Shown: positions 44,535-54,292 of the stretch, piece after piece
Layout: each line of letters begins with the position of its first letter
How positions within the stretch are numbered: the first letter of the stretch is position 1
Assembly: GCF_027286305.1 (NCBI RefSeq)
Contig: NZ_CP114599.1
Location: 2,790,001-2,854,000 of the forward strand
Length of the DNA stretch: 64,000 nt
Source: Phenylobacterium sp. NIBR 498073
Lineage (GTDB): Bacteria; Pseudomonadota; Alphaproteobacteria; Caulobacterales; Caulobacteraceae
Direction: 5' to 3'
Made by a program: the position numbers and the translations under genes
The notes under the pieces: model-generated
Databases searched by the model: none
The model's input: the letters and a program-made list of their open reading frames with translations, nothing else
Told to the model about the DNA's origin: nothing

Positions 44535-45008
44535 ATGGCTGTCGTCGATCTGACCGAACTCCCCGCGCTTTTGCCGCGCTATTCCGCCCTGATAGGACTG
44601 GATCTGGGCGAAAAGACCATCGGCGTGGCCGTCTCCGACGTCACCCGCATGGTCGGCTCTCCGCTGGAGCTGATCCGCAAGACCAAGTTCACGGCCGAGG
44701 CCAACCGCCTGTTCGCCCTGATCGACGAACGCGAAGTCGGGGCCATCGTCATCGGCCTGCCGGTCAATATGGACGGGACCGAGGGAACGCGCTGCCAGTC
44801 CAACCGGGCCTTCGCCCGCAATCTGCTGCGATTGCGCGACATTCCCATCGCCTTCTGGGACGAGCGGATGTCGACGATGGCGGTCAACCGCGTGCTGGTC
44901 GAGGAAGCCGACGTCACCCGCGCCCGCCGCGCCGAGCTGGTCGACAAGATGGCGGCCGCCTGGATTCTGCAGGGCGCGCTCGATCGGCTCAGCGCCCTGG
45001 CAGACTAG
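44535..45008 (+). CDS. ruvX: Holliday junction resolvase-like RuvX/YqgF
   Basis: 157 residues. The RNase-H-like nuclease fold has the three conserved regions: GLDLGEKTIGVAVSD with catalytic Asp, VIGLPVNMDGTEG, and FWDERMSTMAVNRVL. YqgF proteins act on 16S rRNA 5' ends or recombination intermediates. The stop shares CTAG with the convergent PilZ gene. Confidence 0.93.
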   Translation: MAVVDLTELPALLPRYSALIGLDLGEKTIGVAVSDVTRMVGSPLELIRKTKFTAEANRLFALIDEREVGAIVIGLPVNMDGTEGTRCQSNRAFARNLLRLRDIPIAFWDERMSTMAVNRVLVEEADVTRARRAELVDKMAAAWILQGALDRLSALAD

Positions 45009-45373
45009 CCGAGGACCGATATCCGGATCTGGCGCAGCGTCTCGCCCAGGCCTTCCTGCGGTTGGTCGAGATCGTAAGTCCTGACGGTGCGCACGCCAAG
45101 TTCGGGCGGCCGGCGCCAGGCGACCTCCACCTCGCGCCCCATGCCGGTCACCAGGTCCAGAATGCAGAAGCTGTCGGGCGCCGCCTCGTCGCCCGGCAGG
45201 TTGATCCGCAGTCCGCCCTCGGAGCGGTCGAGGATCACGCAAGGGCGTTTGCGGCCGCCCTCCTCAATCAGCAAGGCTGGTAGCAGGACCGGTTCGCGCG
45301 GCGTAGCCCGGCGCTCGATTCCGCCATTGGCCCGCGACCAGCGTTCGGTGGGCGTCGCATCAGGTGGTGTCAT
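45005..45373 (-). CDS. PilZ-domain protein
   Basis: 122 residues. The c-di-GMP-binding motifs are present: RRATPRE (RxxxR type) at about residues 20-28, then DRSEGGLRI (DxSxxG). A short beta-barrel follows. PilZ proteins act as second-messenger effectors in motility, holdfast or EPS control. Its stop overlaps that of ruvX. Target unknown; the polysaccharide locus earlier in the window is a possible context. Confidence 0.85.
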   Translation of the reverse strand: MTPPDATPTERWSRANGGIERRATPREPVLLPALLIEEGGRKRPCVILDRSEGGLRINLPGDEAAPDSFCILDLVTGMGREVEVAWRRPPELGVRTVRTYDLDQPQEGLGETLRQIRISVLG

Positions 45374-45488
45374 GCAGGAACTCCAGCCCAGACCCTAGCC
45401 TGAGTCAGCCGGTGATCCACAGTGGGGCGTCGGCCCCAGTCGACTGCCCCTTGGCGCCCGCCGCCGCCGCCTCTAAGAGGGCGCTTTA

Positions 45489-46466
45489 ATGAGCGCAGCA
45501 CCGACCGGCCTGAACGAAGTCCTTGGCAGGACATTCCCTTTTCCCAAGCGCCACTTCCTGTCGGTGGTCGATCTCAACCCCGTGGAAGTCACCGGGTTGC
45601 TTGATCTGGCCGACAGCTTCGTTTCGCTGAACCGCCAGACCTCGAAGAAGCTCGACCTGCTCAAGGGCAGGACGCTGATGAACCTGTTCTTCGAGAACTC
45701 GACCCGGACCCAGAGTTCGTTCGAGCTGGCCGGCAAGCGGCTGGGCGCGGACGTGGTCAATATGAGCCCGCGGTCCTCGTCGATCTCCAAGGGCGAGACG
45801 CTGATCGACACTGCGGTGACGCTGAACGCCATGCATCCCGACCTGCTGGTGGTGCGCCATTCGTCGTCGGGAGCGGCCTCGCTGCTGTCGCAGAAAGTCA
45901 CCTGCTCGGTGATCAACGCCGGCGACGGCCAACACGAGCACCCGACCCAGGCGCTGCTGGACATGCTGTCGATGCGCCGGGCGTTCGGCCGCGTCGCCGG
46001 CCTGCGCATCGCCATCTGCGGCGACGTGCTGCACAGCCGCGTGGCGCGTTCCAATGTCGGCCTGCTGCAGATGATGGGCGCCGAGGTGCGGCTGGTCGGC
46101 CCGCCGACCCTGATGCCGACCGACGTCGACCGCTGGAACGTTCAAGTCTTCCACGACATGCGCAAGGGCATCGCCGGCTGCGACGTGGTTATGATGCTGC
46201 GGCTGCAGCTGGAACGGATGGACGGGGTGCTGGCCCCTTCGCAGCGCGAGTATTTCCGCTTCTTCGGCCTCGACCGCGAGAAGCTGGCCTTCGCCTCCGA
46301 CCATGTGCGGGTCATGCATCCGGGACCGATGAACCGCGGTGTCGAGATCGACTCCGACGTGGCCGACGACCTCAATGTCTCGCTGATCCAGGACCAGGTG
46401 GAGATGGGCGTGGCCGCGCGCATGGCGGTGCTCGCCGCGCTGGCTGCACGGCTGGACAACGACTGA
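45489..46466 (+). CDS. pyrB: Aspartate carbamoyltransferase catalytic subunit
   Basis: 325 residues with the carbamoyl-phosphate site [14 protein letters not shown] and the transcarbamylase motif [11 protein letters not shown]. It makes carbamoyl aspartate in pyrimidine synthesis. No pyrI is seen; instead a dihydroorotase-like protein follows in the same operon, as in the PyrB-PyrC' enzymes of Pseudomonas. GAGGGCGC lies about 6-13 nt upstream. The stop overlaps the next start. Confidence 0.97.
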   Translation: MSAAPTGLNEVLGRTFPFPKRHFLSVVDLNPVEVTGLLDLADSFVSLNRQTSKKLDLLKGRTLMNLFFENSTRTQSSFELAGKRLGADVVNMSPRSSSISKGETLIDTAVTLNAMHPDLLVVRHSSSGAASLLSQKVTCSVINAGDGQHEHPTQALLDMLSMRRAFGRVAGLRIAICGDVLHSRVARSNVGLLQMMGAEVRLVGPPTLMPTDVDRWNVQVFHDMRKGIAGCDVVMMLRLQLERMDGVLAPSQREYFRFFGLDREKLAFASDHVRVMHPGPMNRGVEIDSDVADDLNVSLIQDQVEMGVAARMAVLAALAARLDND

Positions 46467-47056
46467 TGAGCGCCCTGAACTCGGTCTGCATCTTCTGCGG
46501 GGCCAGTCCCGGCGGAGACGTCGCCTATCGCGCAGCTGCCGAGGCCATGGGCCGGGCTATCGTCGGACGCGGGCTGCGGCTGGTCTATGGCGGCGCCAAG
46601 GTCGGGCTGATGGGTGCGGTGGCCGATGCCGCGCTGTCCGCCGGCGGCGAGGTGATCGGCGTCCTGCCGCACGCCCTGACCGACAAGGAGATCGCGCACA
46701 TCGGCCTGACCCGGCTGGAGGTCGTGGCCTCGATGCACGAGCGCAAGGCGCGGATGGCCGAGTTGTCCGACGCCTTCGTCGCCCTGCCGGGCGGCGCGGG
46801 CACCCTGGAGGAGATCTTCGAGATCTGGACCTGGGGCCAGCTCGGCTTCCACGCCAAGCCGGCGGGTTTCCTCAACGTGCGCGGCTACTATGACGGCCTG
46901 CGCGGTTTCGTGGACCATGCGGTGGGCGAGGCGTTCCTGCGCGCGCCCCACCGCGACATGCTGATTTTCCGGGAGGATTGCGACGAGATGCTGGACGCGC
47001 TCGCCGCCTACAAGCCGCCCGTCGTCGAGAAATGGATCGGACGCCCCGAACTATGA
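46466..47056 (+). CDS. LOG-family nucleotide phosphoribohydrolase-like protein
   Basis: 196 residues of the TIGR00730 type. Features are CIFCGASPG, a Rossmann fold, MHERKARM and the active-site motif [20 protein letters not shown]. Such enzymes cleave nucleoside 5'-monophosphates, including the cytokinin precursor. It lies between pyrB and the dihydroorotase-like gene with start/stop overlaps on both sides (ATGA junctions), so it is translationally coupled to pyrimidine genes. Confidence 0.9.
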   Translation: MSALNSVCIFCGASPGGDVAYRAAAEAMGRAIVGRGLRLVYGGAKVGLMGAVADAALSAGGEVIGVLPHALTDKEIAHIGLTRLEVVASMHERKARMAELSDAFVALPGGAGTLEEIFEIWTWGQLGFHAKPAGFLNVRGYYDGLRGFVDHAVGEAFLRAPHRDMLIFREDCDEMLDALAAYKPPVVEKWIGRPEL

Positions 47057-48339
47057 CCCAACGCCCGACCGCCTTCGTCAACGCCCGCCTCGTCGATCCC
47101 GCCAGCGGCTGGGACGGCCCCGGCGCCCTGCTGGTCCAGGACGGCAAGATCGCCGACGTCGCGCAGGGGCGCGACCTGGGCGCGCTGTCGGCCGACATCG
47201 AGGTGATCGACGCGGCCGGCGCCTTGCTGGCCCCGGGCTTGGTCGACCTGCGGGTCAAGACCGGCGAGCCGGGCGCCGAGACCAAGGAAACCCTGAAGTC
47301 CGCGGGCCTGGCCGCCGCCGCCGGCGGCGTCACCTCGATCGTCCTGCAGCCGGACACCAACCCGGTGGTGGACGAGGCCTCGGTGGTCGACTTCATCCTG
47401 CGCCGCACCCGCGACATCGAACTGGTCCACGTCTATCCGGCCGGCGCCGCCACCAAGGGCGCCAAGGGCGAGCGGATGGCCGAGATCGGCCTGATGCGCG
47501 AGGCCGGCTGCGTCTACGTCACCGACGCCGACCGCCCGATCGTCAATTCCAAGGTGCTCCAGCGCGTCCTGGCCTACGCCAAGAGCTTCAACACCCTGGT
47601 CGCCCACCGTCCGGCCGATCCCTGGCTGTCGGCGGGCGCTGCGGCCACCGCCGGCGAGTTCGCCGGGCGCATGGGCCTGCCCAGCGTGCCGGCCATCGCC
47701 GAGAAGATCATGCTGGAGCGCGACCTGGCCCTGGTCGAGCTGACCCGCGCGCCGTTCCTGGTCGACCAGGTCACCACCGCCGCGGCGCTGGAGAGCCTGG
47801 CGCGCGGCAAGGCCAAGGGCCTGCCGGTGACGGCGACGACCTCGATCAACCACCTGTCGTTCAACGAGGTGGACATCGGCGACTACCGGACCTTCCTGAA
47901 GTTCGATCCGCCCGTGCGCAGCGAGGACGACCGTCAGGCGACCATCGAGGCGCTGGCCAGCGGCCTGATCGACATCGTCGTCTCGGCCCACGCCCCCGCA
48001 CCGGCCGAGGACAAGCGCCTGCCGTTCGACGAAGCCGCGCCCGGCGCAGTGGGCCTGCAGACCCTGCTGCCCGCCCTGCTCTCCTTCCAGGATCGCATCC
48101 CGCTGATCGACCTGATGCGGACCGTCACCAGCCGTCCGGCCGACCTGCTCGGCCTGCCGGCCGGCAAGCTCGCCAAGGGCGCGCCGGCCGACCTGGTGCT
48201 CTGCGACCTCAACGCGCCGATCGTCGTCGACCTCGACAAGCTGAAGTCGAAGTCCCGCAACTCGCCCTTCGACGGACGCCGGCTGTTCGGCGAGGTGCTG
48301 ATGACGCTGGTCGACGGGCGGGTCGTGTATCGCGCCTAA
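47053..48339 (+). CDS. pyrC: Non-catalytic dihydroorotase-like protein (PyrC')
   Basis: 428 residues of the amidohydrolase fold. The usual HxH metal pair of dihydroorotases (DLHVH) reads [10 protein letters not shown], the SDHAPH motif reads [11 protein letters not shown], and HAED reads HRPADP. All main metal ligands are therefore changed, so catalytic activity is unlikely. Similar inactive PyrC' proteins associate with PyrB and shape its dodecamer in Pseudomonas. The active dihydroorotase must then be elsewhere in the genome. The gene follows the LOG gene with a 4-bp overlap. Inactivity is an inference from missing ligands. Confidence 0.9.
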   Translation: MTQRPTAFVNARLVDPASGWDGPGALLVQDGKIADVAQGRDLGALSADIEVIDAAGALLAPGLVDLRVKTGEPGAETKETLKSAGLAAAAGGVTSIVLQPDTNPVVDEASVVDFILRRTRDIELVHVYPAGAATKGAKGERMAEIGLMREAGCVYVTDADRPIVNSKVLQRVLAYAKSFNTLVAHRPADPWLSAGAAATAGEFAGRMGLPSVPAIAEKIMLERDLALVELTRAPFLVDQVTTAAALESLARGKAKGLPVTATTSINHLSFNEVDIGDYRTFLKFDPPVRSEDDRQATIEALASGLIDIVVSAHAPAPAEDKRLPFDEAAPGAVGLQTLLPALLSFQDRIPLIDLMRTVTSRPADLLGLPAGKLAKGAPADLVLCDLNAPIVVDLDKLKSKSRNSPFDGRRLFGEVLMTLVDGRVVYRA

Positions 48340-48433
48340 AATGGTTCTCTTTTTGTTCTTTAAAATTCGCGCATCGTGAGAGAGTGCGTGGGGGCGATTG
48401 ACGCCCCTCCCACATTCAAAAAGCGAGCACCGA

Positions 48434-48976
48434 ATGGGCAAAGTTCCCTTTAGCGCGGCCGATCCTGACGGCCCTGCTTACGACGCCATGATCGCCGACG
48501 AAAAGCGACGACGCGCCGAACGCGAGGCCAAGCGAAACGAGAAGATCAGTGAGACCGCCTCCACAGGCAGTACGATGACGAGCATCGCAGACGCGGTGAT
48601 GAACAGCGCCGACGATGCGGCAAGGCGCGCCGGCAAGCCGATCGCCAAGACCGCGTTGAAATCCGCCAGCCGAGTGGTTCCCTTGACGGGCTCCGTGCTG
48701 GACGGCGTCGACGCTTGGGCGGGCTATCAAGCTGATCGGGAGCGCGGTTTCACCCGGAGACAGGCGATAGATCGAAATGTACGCCGCATGGCTCCAGGAC
48801 TGGCGGGAACGGCATATGGCGGACTGATTGGCGGCCCGGCCGGCGCCGCCCTTGGCGGCATCGCCGTCCCCTTGCTCAAAGACAAGGTCGGCCCGCACAT
48901 CGCAGAGCAGATGCGGTTCAACTTTGAGACCTTGAATGATCCCCGCCGCTGGCCGACACGGCGTCTACCTTTCTAG
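48434..48976 (+). CDS. Accessory hypothetical protein with a glycine-rich hydrophobic segment
   Basis: 180 residues from ATG 48434, no signal peptide. The N-terminal half is charged and helical. A Gly/Ala-rich hydrophobic stretch (APGLAGTAYGGLIGGPAGAALGGIAVPLL, about residues 118-148) resembles the membrane-interacting segments of bacteriocins or toxin domains. That is a resemblance only. It lies between pyrC' and plsY, behind a 94-nt AT-rich gap. No recognised family. Confidence 0.6.
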   Translation: MGKVPFSAADPDGPAYDAMIADEKRRRAEREAKRNEKISETASTGSTMTSIADAVMNSADDAARRAGKPIAKTALKSASRVVPLTGSVLDGVDAWAGYQADRERGFTRRQAIDRNVRRMAPGLAGTAYGGLIGGPAGAALGGIAVPLLKDKVGPHIAEQMRFNFETLNDPRRWPTRRLPF

Positions 48977-49107
48977 AAGGTGAGCACCCGCGCCGGTCGG
49001 GCTCGCTCCTCGCCGTTCAGCATGAACACAACGGCGGCGATGTTCCCCCATTGTTCTTGACGTTCAGCGCGATACCCTCTATGCGCGAACAGGGGGACTA
49101 GGCGACC

Positions 49108-49704
49108 ATGCACAGCGAACCGGCCGGCGCGGCGAAGGTCATCGCCCGCGCGAATCCAATCATGCTCGGAACCGGATGGTTGGCCTGCGGCGTGGGCCTG
49201 CTGATCCATATCCGAGTGTTCGAGGCACAGGGCTGGCTCAACCCCGAGGCGTTCGTCGGATTGCAGGAGACACGGCAGGCCTGGTTTTACGATATCGCAT
49301 TCTTCGGCCACGCCGTCGCCGCGGGCCTGGCGCTGGTTCTAGTCGTGACGACGTTCAAGCTCGCTCTGCTGGCAGTACGAGGCTTCAACGACGTGATGAT
49401 CAAGGACGGGCGGCTATTTTACGCAAGCCGTCCCTGGATGGGAAAAACCGCGACGTCGGATATTTTCGCCCGGATCGTTCGTTCCTATCAGGAAGGGCTC
49501 ATCTTCCAGCACGATAGCATCGAGATCGTACACACGACTCGGCGGCGATCCGGCCGAAAACTGCGCAGTGTACGCCTCTCACCGCTCACGCATTTTGAAA
49601 CTGCGGAGCAAGTGGCGGCCAACCTTGAAGCTTGCGGGATCGAGATCCGGCGGCGCCCTTCGGCGCAAGCAGAGCCGATATGGGATCGCAGTACCGACGG
49701 CTAA
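49108..49704 (+). CDS. Accessory membrane protein of unknown function
   Basis: 198 residues with two predicted transmembrane segments (about 17-36 and 66-92) joined by a short loop. A cytoplasmic beta-rich domain follows (KDGRLFYASRPWMGKTATSDIFARIV, then HDSIEIVHTTRRRSG) that could be PH-like. No recognised family. Its composition is less GC-rich than plsY next to it. GGGGGACTAGG precedes the ATG at 49108. Confidence 0.65.
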   Translation: MHSEPAGAAKVIARANPIMLGTGWLACGVGLLIHIRVFEAQGWLNPEAFVGLQETRQAWFYDIAFFGHAVAAGLALVLVVTTFKLALLAVRGFNDVMIKDGRLFYASRPWMGKTATSDIFARIVRSYQEGLIFQHDSIEIVHTTRRRSGRKLRSVRLSPLTHFETAEQVAANLEACGIEIRRRPSAQAEPIWDRSTDG

Positions 49705-49762
49705 CACCGCTTGGCGAGCGCCACACCCGCAGCTACCACTGGACGAACTAGGGGGAACGTCG

Positions 49763-50401
49763 ATGCTTGACCAACTCAGCCCTGTGCTGATCGCAGCCGC
49801 CGTCGTGGGCGGATATCTGCTGGGCTCGATCCCGTTCGGGGTCATCGCCACGCGGCTCGGCGGCGCCGGCGATGTCCGCAACATCGGCTCGGGCAATATC
49901 GGCGCGACCAACGTGCTGCGCACCGGCCGCAAGGACCTGGCGGCGATCACCCTGCTAGGCGACGGCGGCAAGGGCGCGGTGGCGGTGTTCATCGCCTGGC
50001 TGCTGACCCGTAACGCCGGGGGCCAGGCGCAAGCGACGCTGACCGCGCTGGCCGGCGGCTCGGCGTTCCTCGGCCACCTCTTCCCGGTCTGGCTGAAGTT
50101 CAAGGGCGGCAAGGGCGTGGCGACGTTCTTTGGAACATTGCTGGCGGCGGCCTGGCCGGTCGGCATCGCCGCCGGCGCGACCTGGATCGTCATGGCCTTC
50201 CTGTTCCGCATTTCGTCGCTGGCGGCGCTGACCGCCGCAGCCCTGGCGCCGATCTACGTCTTCCTGCTTGATCGCCCCTACCCGATCGCGGTGATGGCGC
50301 TGTTCATGGGCGTGCTGATCTACATCCGCCACAAGGACAACATCGGCCGGCTGCTGAAGGGCGTAGAACCGAAGATCGGCAAGAAAAAAGACGCCGCGTG
50401 A
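49763..50401 (+). CDS. plsY: Glycerol-3-phosphate acyltransferase PlsY
   Basis: 212 residues from ATG 49763 (MLDQLSPVLIAAAVVGG), with about five transmembrane segments. Conserved motifs are GSIPFG, GSGNIGATNVLR and FKGGKGVATFFG. PlsY transfers the acyl group from acyl phosphate to glycerol 3-phosphate. The stop overlaps the GTG start of dprA. A longer in-frame start at 49568 is rejected because it runs through the upstream gene. Confidence 0.95.
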   Translation: MLDQLSPVLIAAAVVGGYLLGSIPFGVIATRLGGAGDVRNIGSGNIGATNVLRTGRKDLAAITLLGDGGKGAVAVFIAWLLTRNAGGQAQATLTALAGGSAFLGHLFPVWLKFKGGKGVATFFGTLLAAAWPVGIAAGATWIVMAFLFRISSLAALTAAALAPIYVFLLDRPYPIAVMALFMGVLIYIRHKDNIGRLLKGVEPKIGKKKDAA

Positions 50402-51489
50402 CGCTCACCCCCGCAGCCCGTCGCGACTGGCTGCGGCTGGCGCGCACCGAGAACGTCGGCCCGGTCGCCTTCGCCCAGCTGATCGCCCGCTATGGCGAGG
50501 CCTCGCTGGCGCTTGCCGCCCTGCCCGACCTGGCCCGCCGCGGCGGCCGGGTGTCGCCGCTCGGCGTGCCGCCAGTCGAGGACGTCATGCGTGAGCTGGA
50601 GGCGGACCAGGCGCTGGGCGCCCGTCTGATCGCGTCCTGCGAAGCCGATTTCCCTGCCGCCTTGGCCGCGGTCGACCCGCCCCCGCCGTTGCTCTGGACC
50701 CGTGGCGACGCCGCCCTCCTGAATCGCTCCAGCATCGCCGTCGTCGGGGCGAGGGTCGCCTCGGCCGGCGGCCAGCGGTTCGCCCGCGGCCTGGCGGCCG
50801 AGCTCGGAGCCGCGGGCCACGTAGTCGTCTCTGGCATGGCGCGCGGCATCGACGGCGCGGCGCACGAAGGGGCGCTGTCGACCGGAACCGTCGCGGTGCT
50901 GGGCGGCGGCATCGACGACATCTATCCGCACGAGCATCACGTCCTTTATCAACGGATTATCGCCGAGGGCTGCGTGGTCTCCGAAAACGCGCCAGGACGC
51001 ACGGCCACCGCCCGCGACTTCCCGCGGCGCAACCGCGTGATTTCCGGCCTCTCGCGGGCCGTCGTCGTCGTCGAGGCCGAACTGCGCTCGGGTTCGCTGA
51101 TCACCGCCCGGCTGGCCGCCGAGCAGGGCCGCGAAGTTCTCGCGGTGCCGGGCTCGCCCCTCGACCCGCGGGCCCGGGGGACCAACGATCTGATCCGCCA
51201 GGGCGCGGCGCTCTGTGAGGGGGCCGAGGACGTGCTGCGCGCACTCGAAGGTATCGGCGGCCTGCGCGAGCCCGATCGGCCATATGCGCCGCCGCCGGTC
51301 GCCGACGCCGAGGTCGACGCGGTGCGTGAACGCATCGCCGCGCTGCTGTCGCCGACCCCGGTGTCGCGCGACGAAGTGGTCCGCGCCGCCGGCGCCCCGA
51401 CGCCCGTGGTGCTGGCCGCCCTGACCGAACTGGCCCTGGCCGGCCGCGCCGAGCTGTTGCCGGGCGGGCTTGTCGCGAGCCTCGGATGA
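50398..51489 (+). CDS. dprA: DNA processing protein DprA
   Basis: 363 residues from GTG 50398. An N-terminal SAM-like domain precedes the Rossmann core (SSIAVVGARVASAGGQRFARGLAAELG, then VVSGMARGIDGAAHEGAL and FPRRNRVISGLS) and a C-terminal winged helix. DprA loads RecA on incoming single-stranded DNA, implying transformation potential. It overlaps plsY. Confidence 0.95.
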   Translation: MTLTPAARRDWLRLARTENVGPVAFAQLIARYGEASLALAALPDLARRGGRVSPLGVPPVEDVMRELEADQALGARLIASCEADFPAALAAVDPPPPLLWTRGDAALLNRSSIAVVGARVASAGGQRFARGLAAELGAAGHVVVSGMARGIDGAAHEGALSTGTVAVLGGGIDDIYPHEHHVLYQRIIAEGCVVSENAPGRTATARDFPRRNRVISGLSRAVVVVEAELRSGSLITARLAAEQGREVLAVPGSPLDPRARGTNDLIRQGAALCEGAEDVLRALEGIGGLREPDRPYAPPPVADAEVDAVRERIAALLSPTPVSRDEVVRAAGAPTPVVLAALTELALAGRAELLPGGLVASLG

Positions 51490-51577
51490 GGCCATTGACA
51501 GCGGCTAGGCGCCACGCCCACCTTTCGCGCCCTTGATTTTCGGGCGATCCGCCCAAGACGCCCCATATAGAGCGACC

Positions 51578-54238
51578 ATGAACCTTCTCGTCGTCGAGAG
51601 CCCGGCCAAGGCCAAGACCATCAACAAGTACCTCGGCTCGGACTACACGGTCCTGGCCTCGTACGGCCACGTCCGCGATCTTCCGGCCAAGGACGGATCG
51701 GTGAAGCCCGACGAGGACTTCGCTATGTCCTGGGACGTCGACGCCAAGGCCGCCAAGCGGCTCAGTGACATCGCCGAGGCGGCCAAGAAGTCCGACCGCA
51801 TCATCCTGGCCACCGACCCCGACCGCGAGGGCGAGGCGATCTCCTGGCACGTGCTGGAGGTCCTGCAGAAGAAGAAGGTCCTGAAGGACAAGAAGGTCGA
51901 GCGGGTGGTGTTCAACGCCATCACCAAGTCGGCCGTCACCGAGGCGATGAAGTCGCCGCGCGACATCGACATGGAGCTGGTCGAGGCCTATCTCGCCCGC
52001 CGCGCGCTGGACTATCTGGTCGGCTTCACGCTCTCGCCGGTGCTGTGGCGCAAGCTTCCGGGCTCACGCTCGGCCGGCCGCGTGCAGTCGGTCGCCCTGC
52101 GTCTGGTCGTGGACCGCGAGCTGGAGATCGAGCGCTTCAAGACCCAGGAATACTGGACCGTCGAGGCCGACGTCTCGGCCGGCGCCGAGCCGTTCCTGGC
52201 TCGCATGGTCAAGCACGAGGGCAAGCGGCTCTCCAAGTTCGACCTCGGCAATGAGGCCAGCGCCCTGGCCGCCAAGGCGGCGGTCGAATCGGCGACCTTC
52301 AAGGTGGCCGCGGTCGAGAAGAAGCCCGGCCGGCGTTCGCCGCCCCCGCCCTTCACCACCTCGACCCTGCAGCAGGAAGCGGCCCGCAAGCTCGGCTTCT
52401 CAGCCCAGCGCACCATGCAGGCGGCCCAGAAACTGTACGAAGGCATCGACATCGGCGGCGAGACCGTCGGTCTGATCACCTATATGCGGACTGACGGCGT
52501 GCAGGCCGCGCCCGAGGCGCTGGATGAAGCGCGCGTCGTGATCGGCGGCGTCTACGGCAAGGAATACGTCCCCGAGACCGCCCGCATCTACAAAACCAAG
52601 GCCAAGAACGCCCAGGAGGCGCACGAAGCCATTCGTCCGACCAGCCTGGCCCGCAACCCGGGCTCGCTGCGGCTGGAGAGTGATCTAGGCCGGCTCTACG
52701 AGCTGATCTGGAAGCGGATGATCGCCTCGCAGATGGAGTCGGCGCGGATCGAGCGCACGACCATCGAACTGGAGAGCGAGGACGGCAAGACCGGCCTGCG
52801 CGCCACCGGCCAGGTGGTGCTGTTCGACGGCTACCTGGCGGTCTACGAGGAGGGCCGCGACGACGCCGACGACGAAGAAGGCGGCCGCCTGCCGCAGGTC
52901 AACGAAGGCGCTTCGGCGCGTGTCGTCGCCGCCCGCGCCGACCAGCACTTCACCGAGCCGCCCCCGCGCTACTCGGAAGCCAGCCTGGTCAAGAAGATGG
53001 AAGAGCTGGGCATCGGCCGGCCGTCCACCTACGCCTCGGTGCTGACCGTGCTGCGCGACCGCGAGTACGTCCGCATGGACAAGAACCGGTTCGTGCCGGA
53101 GGACAAGGGCCGCCTGGTCACCGCGTTCCTCGAGCAGTTCTTCTCGCGCTATGTGGAGTACGACTTCACCGCGGCGCTTGAAGAGAAGCTCGATCTCGTC
53201 TCGTCCGGCGACATGGACTGGAAGGCGCTGCTGCGCGAGTTCTGGCAGGACTTCCACGCCGCGGTCGGCGAGATCGCCGAATTGCGCGTCACCAACGTGC
53301 TGGACGCGCTGAACGAGGCGCTCGGCCCGCACATCTTCCCGGCCAAGGAAGACGGATCGGATCCGCGCGCCTGCCCCACCTGCGGGACCGGCCGGCTGTC
53401 GCTGAAGACCGGCAAGTTCGGGGCTTTCATCGGCTGTTCGAACTATCCGGAGTGCCGTTTCACCCGCCAGCTCGCTCAATCGGACGACGAGGCGGCCCAG
53501 GAGAGCGGCGACCGTGAACTGGGCGTCGATCCGGTGACCGGCGAGAAGGTGTTCCTCAAGGCCGGCCGCTTCGGCCCCTACGTCCAGCTCGGCGAGGCCG
53601 ACAAGCCCAAGCGCTCCAGCCTGCCCAAGGGCTGGTCGGCGGCGGCCATGGACCTTGAAAAGGCGCTGCGGCTGCTGCGGCTGCCGCGCGAAGTCGGCGC
53701 GCACCCCGAGGACGGCGGCATGATCACCGCCGGCATCGGCCGGTTCGGGCCGTTCGTGCTGCACAACGGCACCTATGCCAATCTGCCGAACGTCGATGAG
53801 GTGTTCGAGGTCGGCCTGAACCGCGCGGTCGCCCTGCTGGCCGAAAAGCGGGCCGGCGGCGGCCGTCCCGGCCGCGGCGAAGCCGCCGCGCTCAAGGACC
53901 TCGGCGCCCACCCGGCCGACGGCGCGCCCGTCAAGGTGCTGGCCGGCCGCTACGGCCCTTACATCAAGCACGGCTCGACCAACGCCAACATCCCCAAGGG
54001 CAAGGATCCGCAGGAGATCACCCTCGAGGAAGCGGTCGCCTTGATCGCCGAGCGCGAGGCCAAGGGCGGCGGCAAGAAGAAGGGTAAGGCCGCGGCCAAA
54101 CCCAAGGCGGAGAAGGCGCCGGCCAAGAAGGCCGCCGCCAAGAAACCGGCCGCCAAGAAGCCGGCTGCGAAGAAGCCGACCAAGGCGGAGGCCGAGCCGG
54201 CTCCCGCCGACGGCCCGGCGCCCTGGGACGAGGAGTGA
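51578..54238 (+). CDS. topA: DNA topoisomerase I
   Basis: 886 residues from ATG 51578 (MNLLVVESPAKAKTINKYLG). The Toprim region has ATDPDREGEAISWH, and the catalytic Tyr is in GLITYMRTDG. One clear Cys4 zinc finger (CPTCGTGRLS to CSNYPEC, near residue 600) is followed by further finger-like GRFGPYV repeats without cysteines. A Lys/Ala-rich tail (KKPAAKKPAAKK) ends the protein and probably binds DNA. It relaxes negative supercoils. Confidence 0.97.
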   Translation: MNLLVVESPAKAKTINKYLGSDYTVLASYGHVRDLPAKDGSVKPDEDFAMSWDVDAKAAKRLSDIAEAAKKSDRIILATDPDREGEAISWHVLEVLQKKKVLKDKKVERVVFNAITKSAVTEAMKSPRDIDMELVEAYLARRALDYLVGFTLSPVLWRKLPGSRSAGRVQSVALRLVVDRELEIERFKTQEYWTVEADVSAGAEPFLARMVKHEGKRLSKFDLGNEASALAAKAAVESATFKVAAVEKKPGRRSPPPPFTTSTLQQEAARKLGFSAQRTMQAAQKLYEGIDIGGETVGLITYMRTDGVQAAPEALDEARVVIGGVYGKEYVPETARIYKTKAKNAQEAHEAIRPTSLARNPGSLRLESDLGRLYELIWKRMIASQMESARIERTTIELESEDGKTGLRATGQVVLFDGYLAVYEEGRDDADDEEGGRLPQVNEGASARVVAARADQHFTEPPPRYSEASLVKKMEELGIGRPSTYASVLTVLRDREYVRMDKNRFVPEDKGRLVTAFLEQFFSRYVEYDFTAALEEKLDLVSSGDMDWKALLREFWQDFHAAVGEIAELRVTNVLDALNEALGPHIFPAKEDGSDPRACPTCGTGRLSLKTGKFGAFIGCSNYPECRFTRQLAQSDDEAAQESGDRELGVDPVTGEKVFLKAGRFGPYVQLGEADKPKRSSLPKGWSAAAMDLEKALRLLRLPREVGAHPEDGGMITAGIGRFGPFVLHNGTYANLPNVDEVFEVGLNRAVALLAEKRAGGGRPGRGEAAALKDLGAHPADGAPVKVLAGRYGPYIKHGSTNANIPKGKDPQEITLEEAVALIAEREAKGGGKKKGKAAAKPKAEKAPAKKAAAKKPAAKKPAAKKPTKAEAEPAPADGPAPWDEE

Positions 54239-54292
54239 CGGCGGGGGCCAAATCCCCGCCACCGCTGCGCGATTCCTGCGTTACAAGGCGGA

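Noticed and set aside
54061-54200. Tandem AAGAAGCCG-type repeats in topA
   Set aside because: They encode the Lys/Ala/Pro tail of topoisomerase I, a normal feature, and not a separate repeat element.
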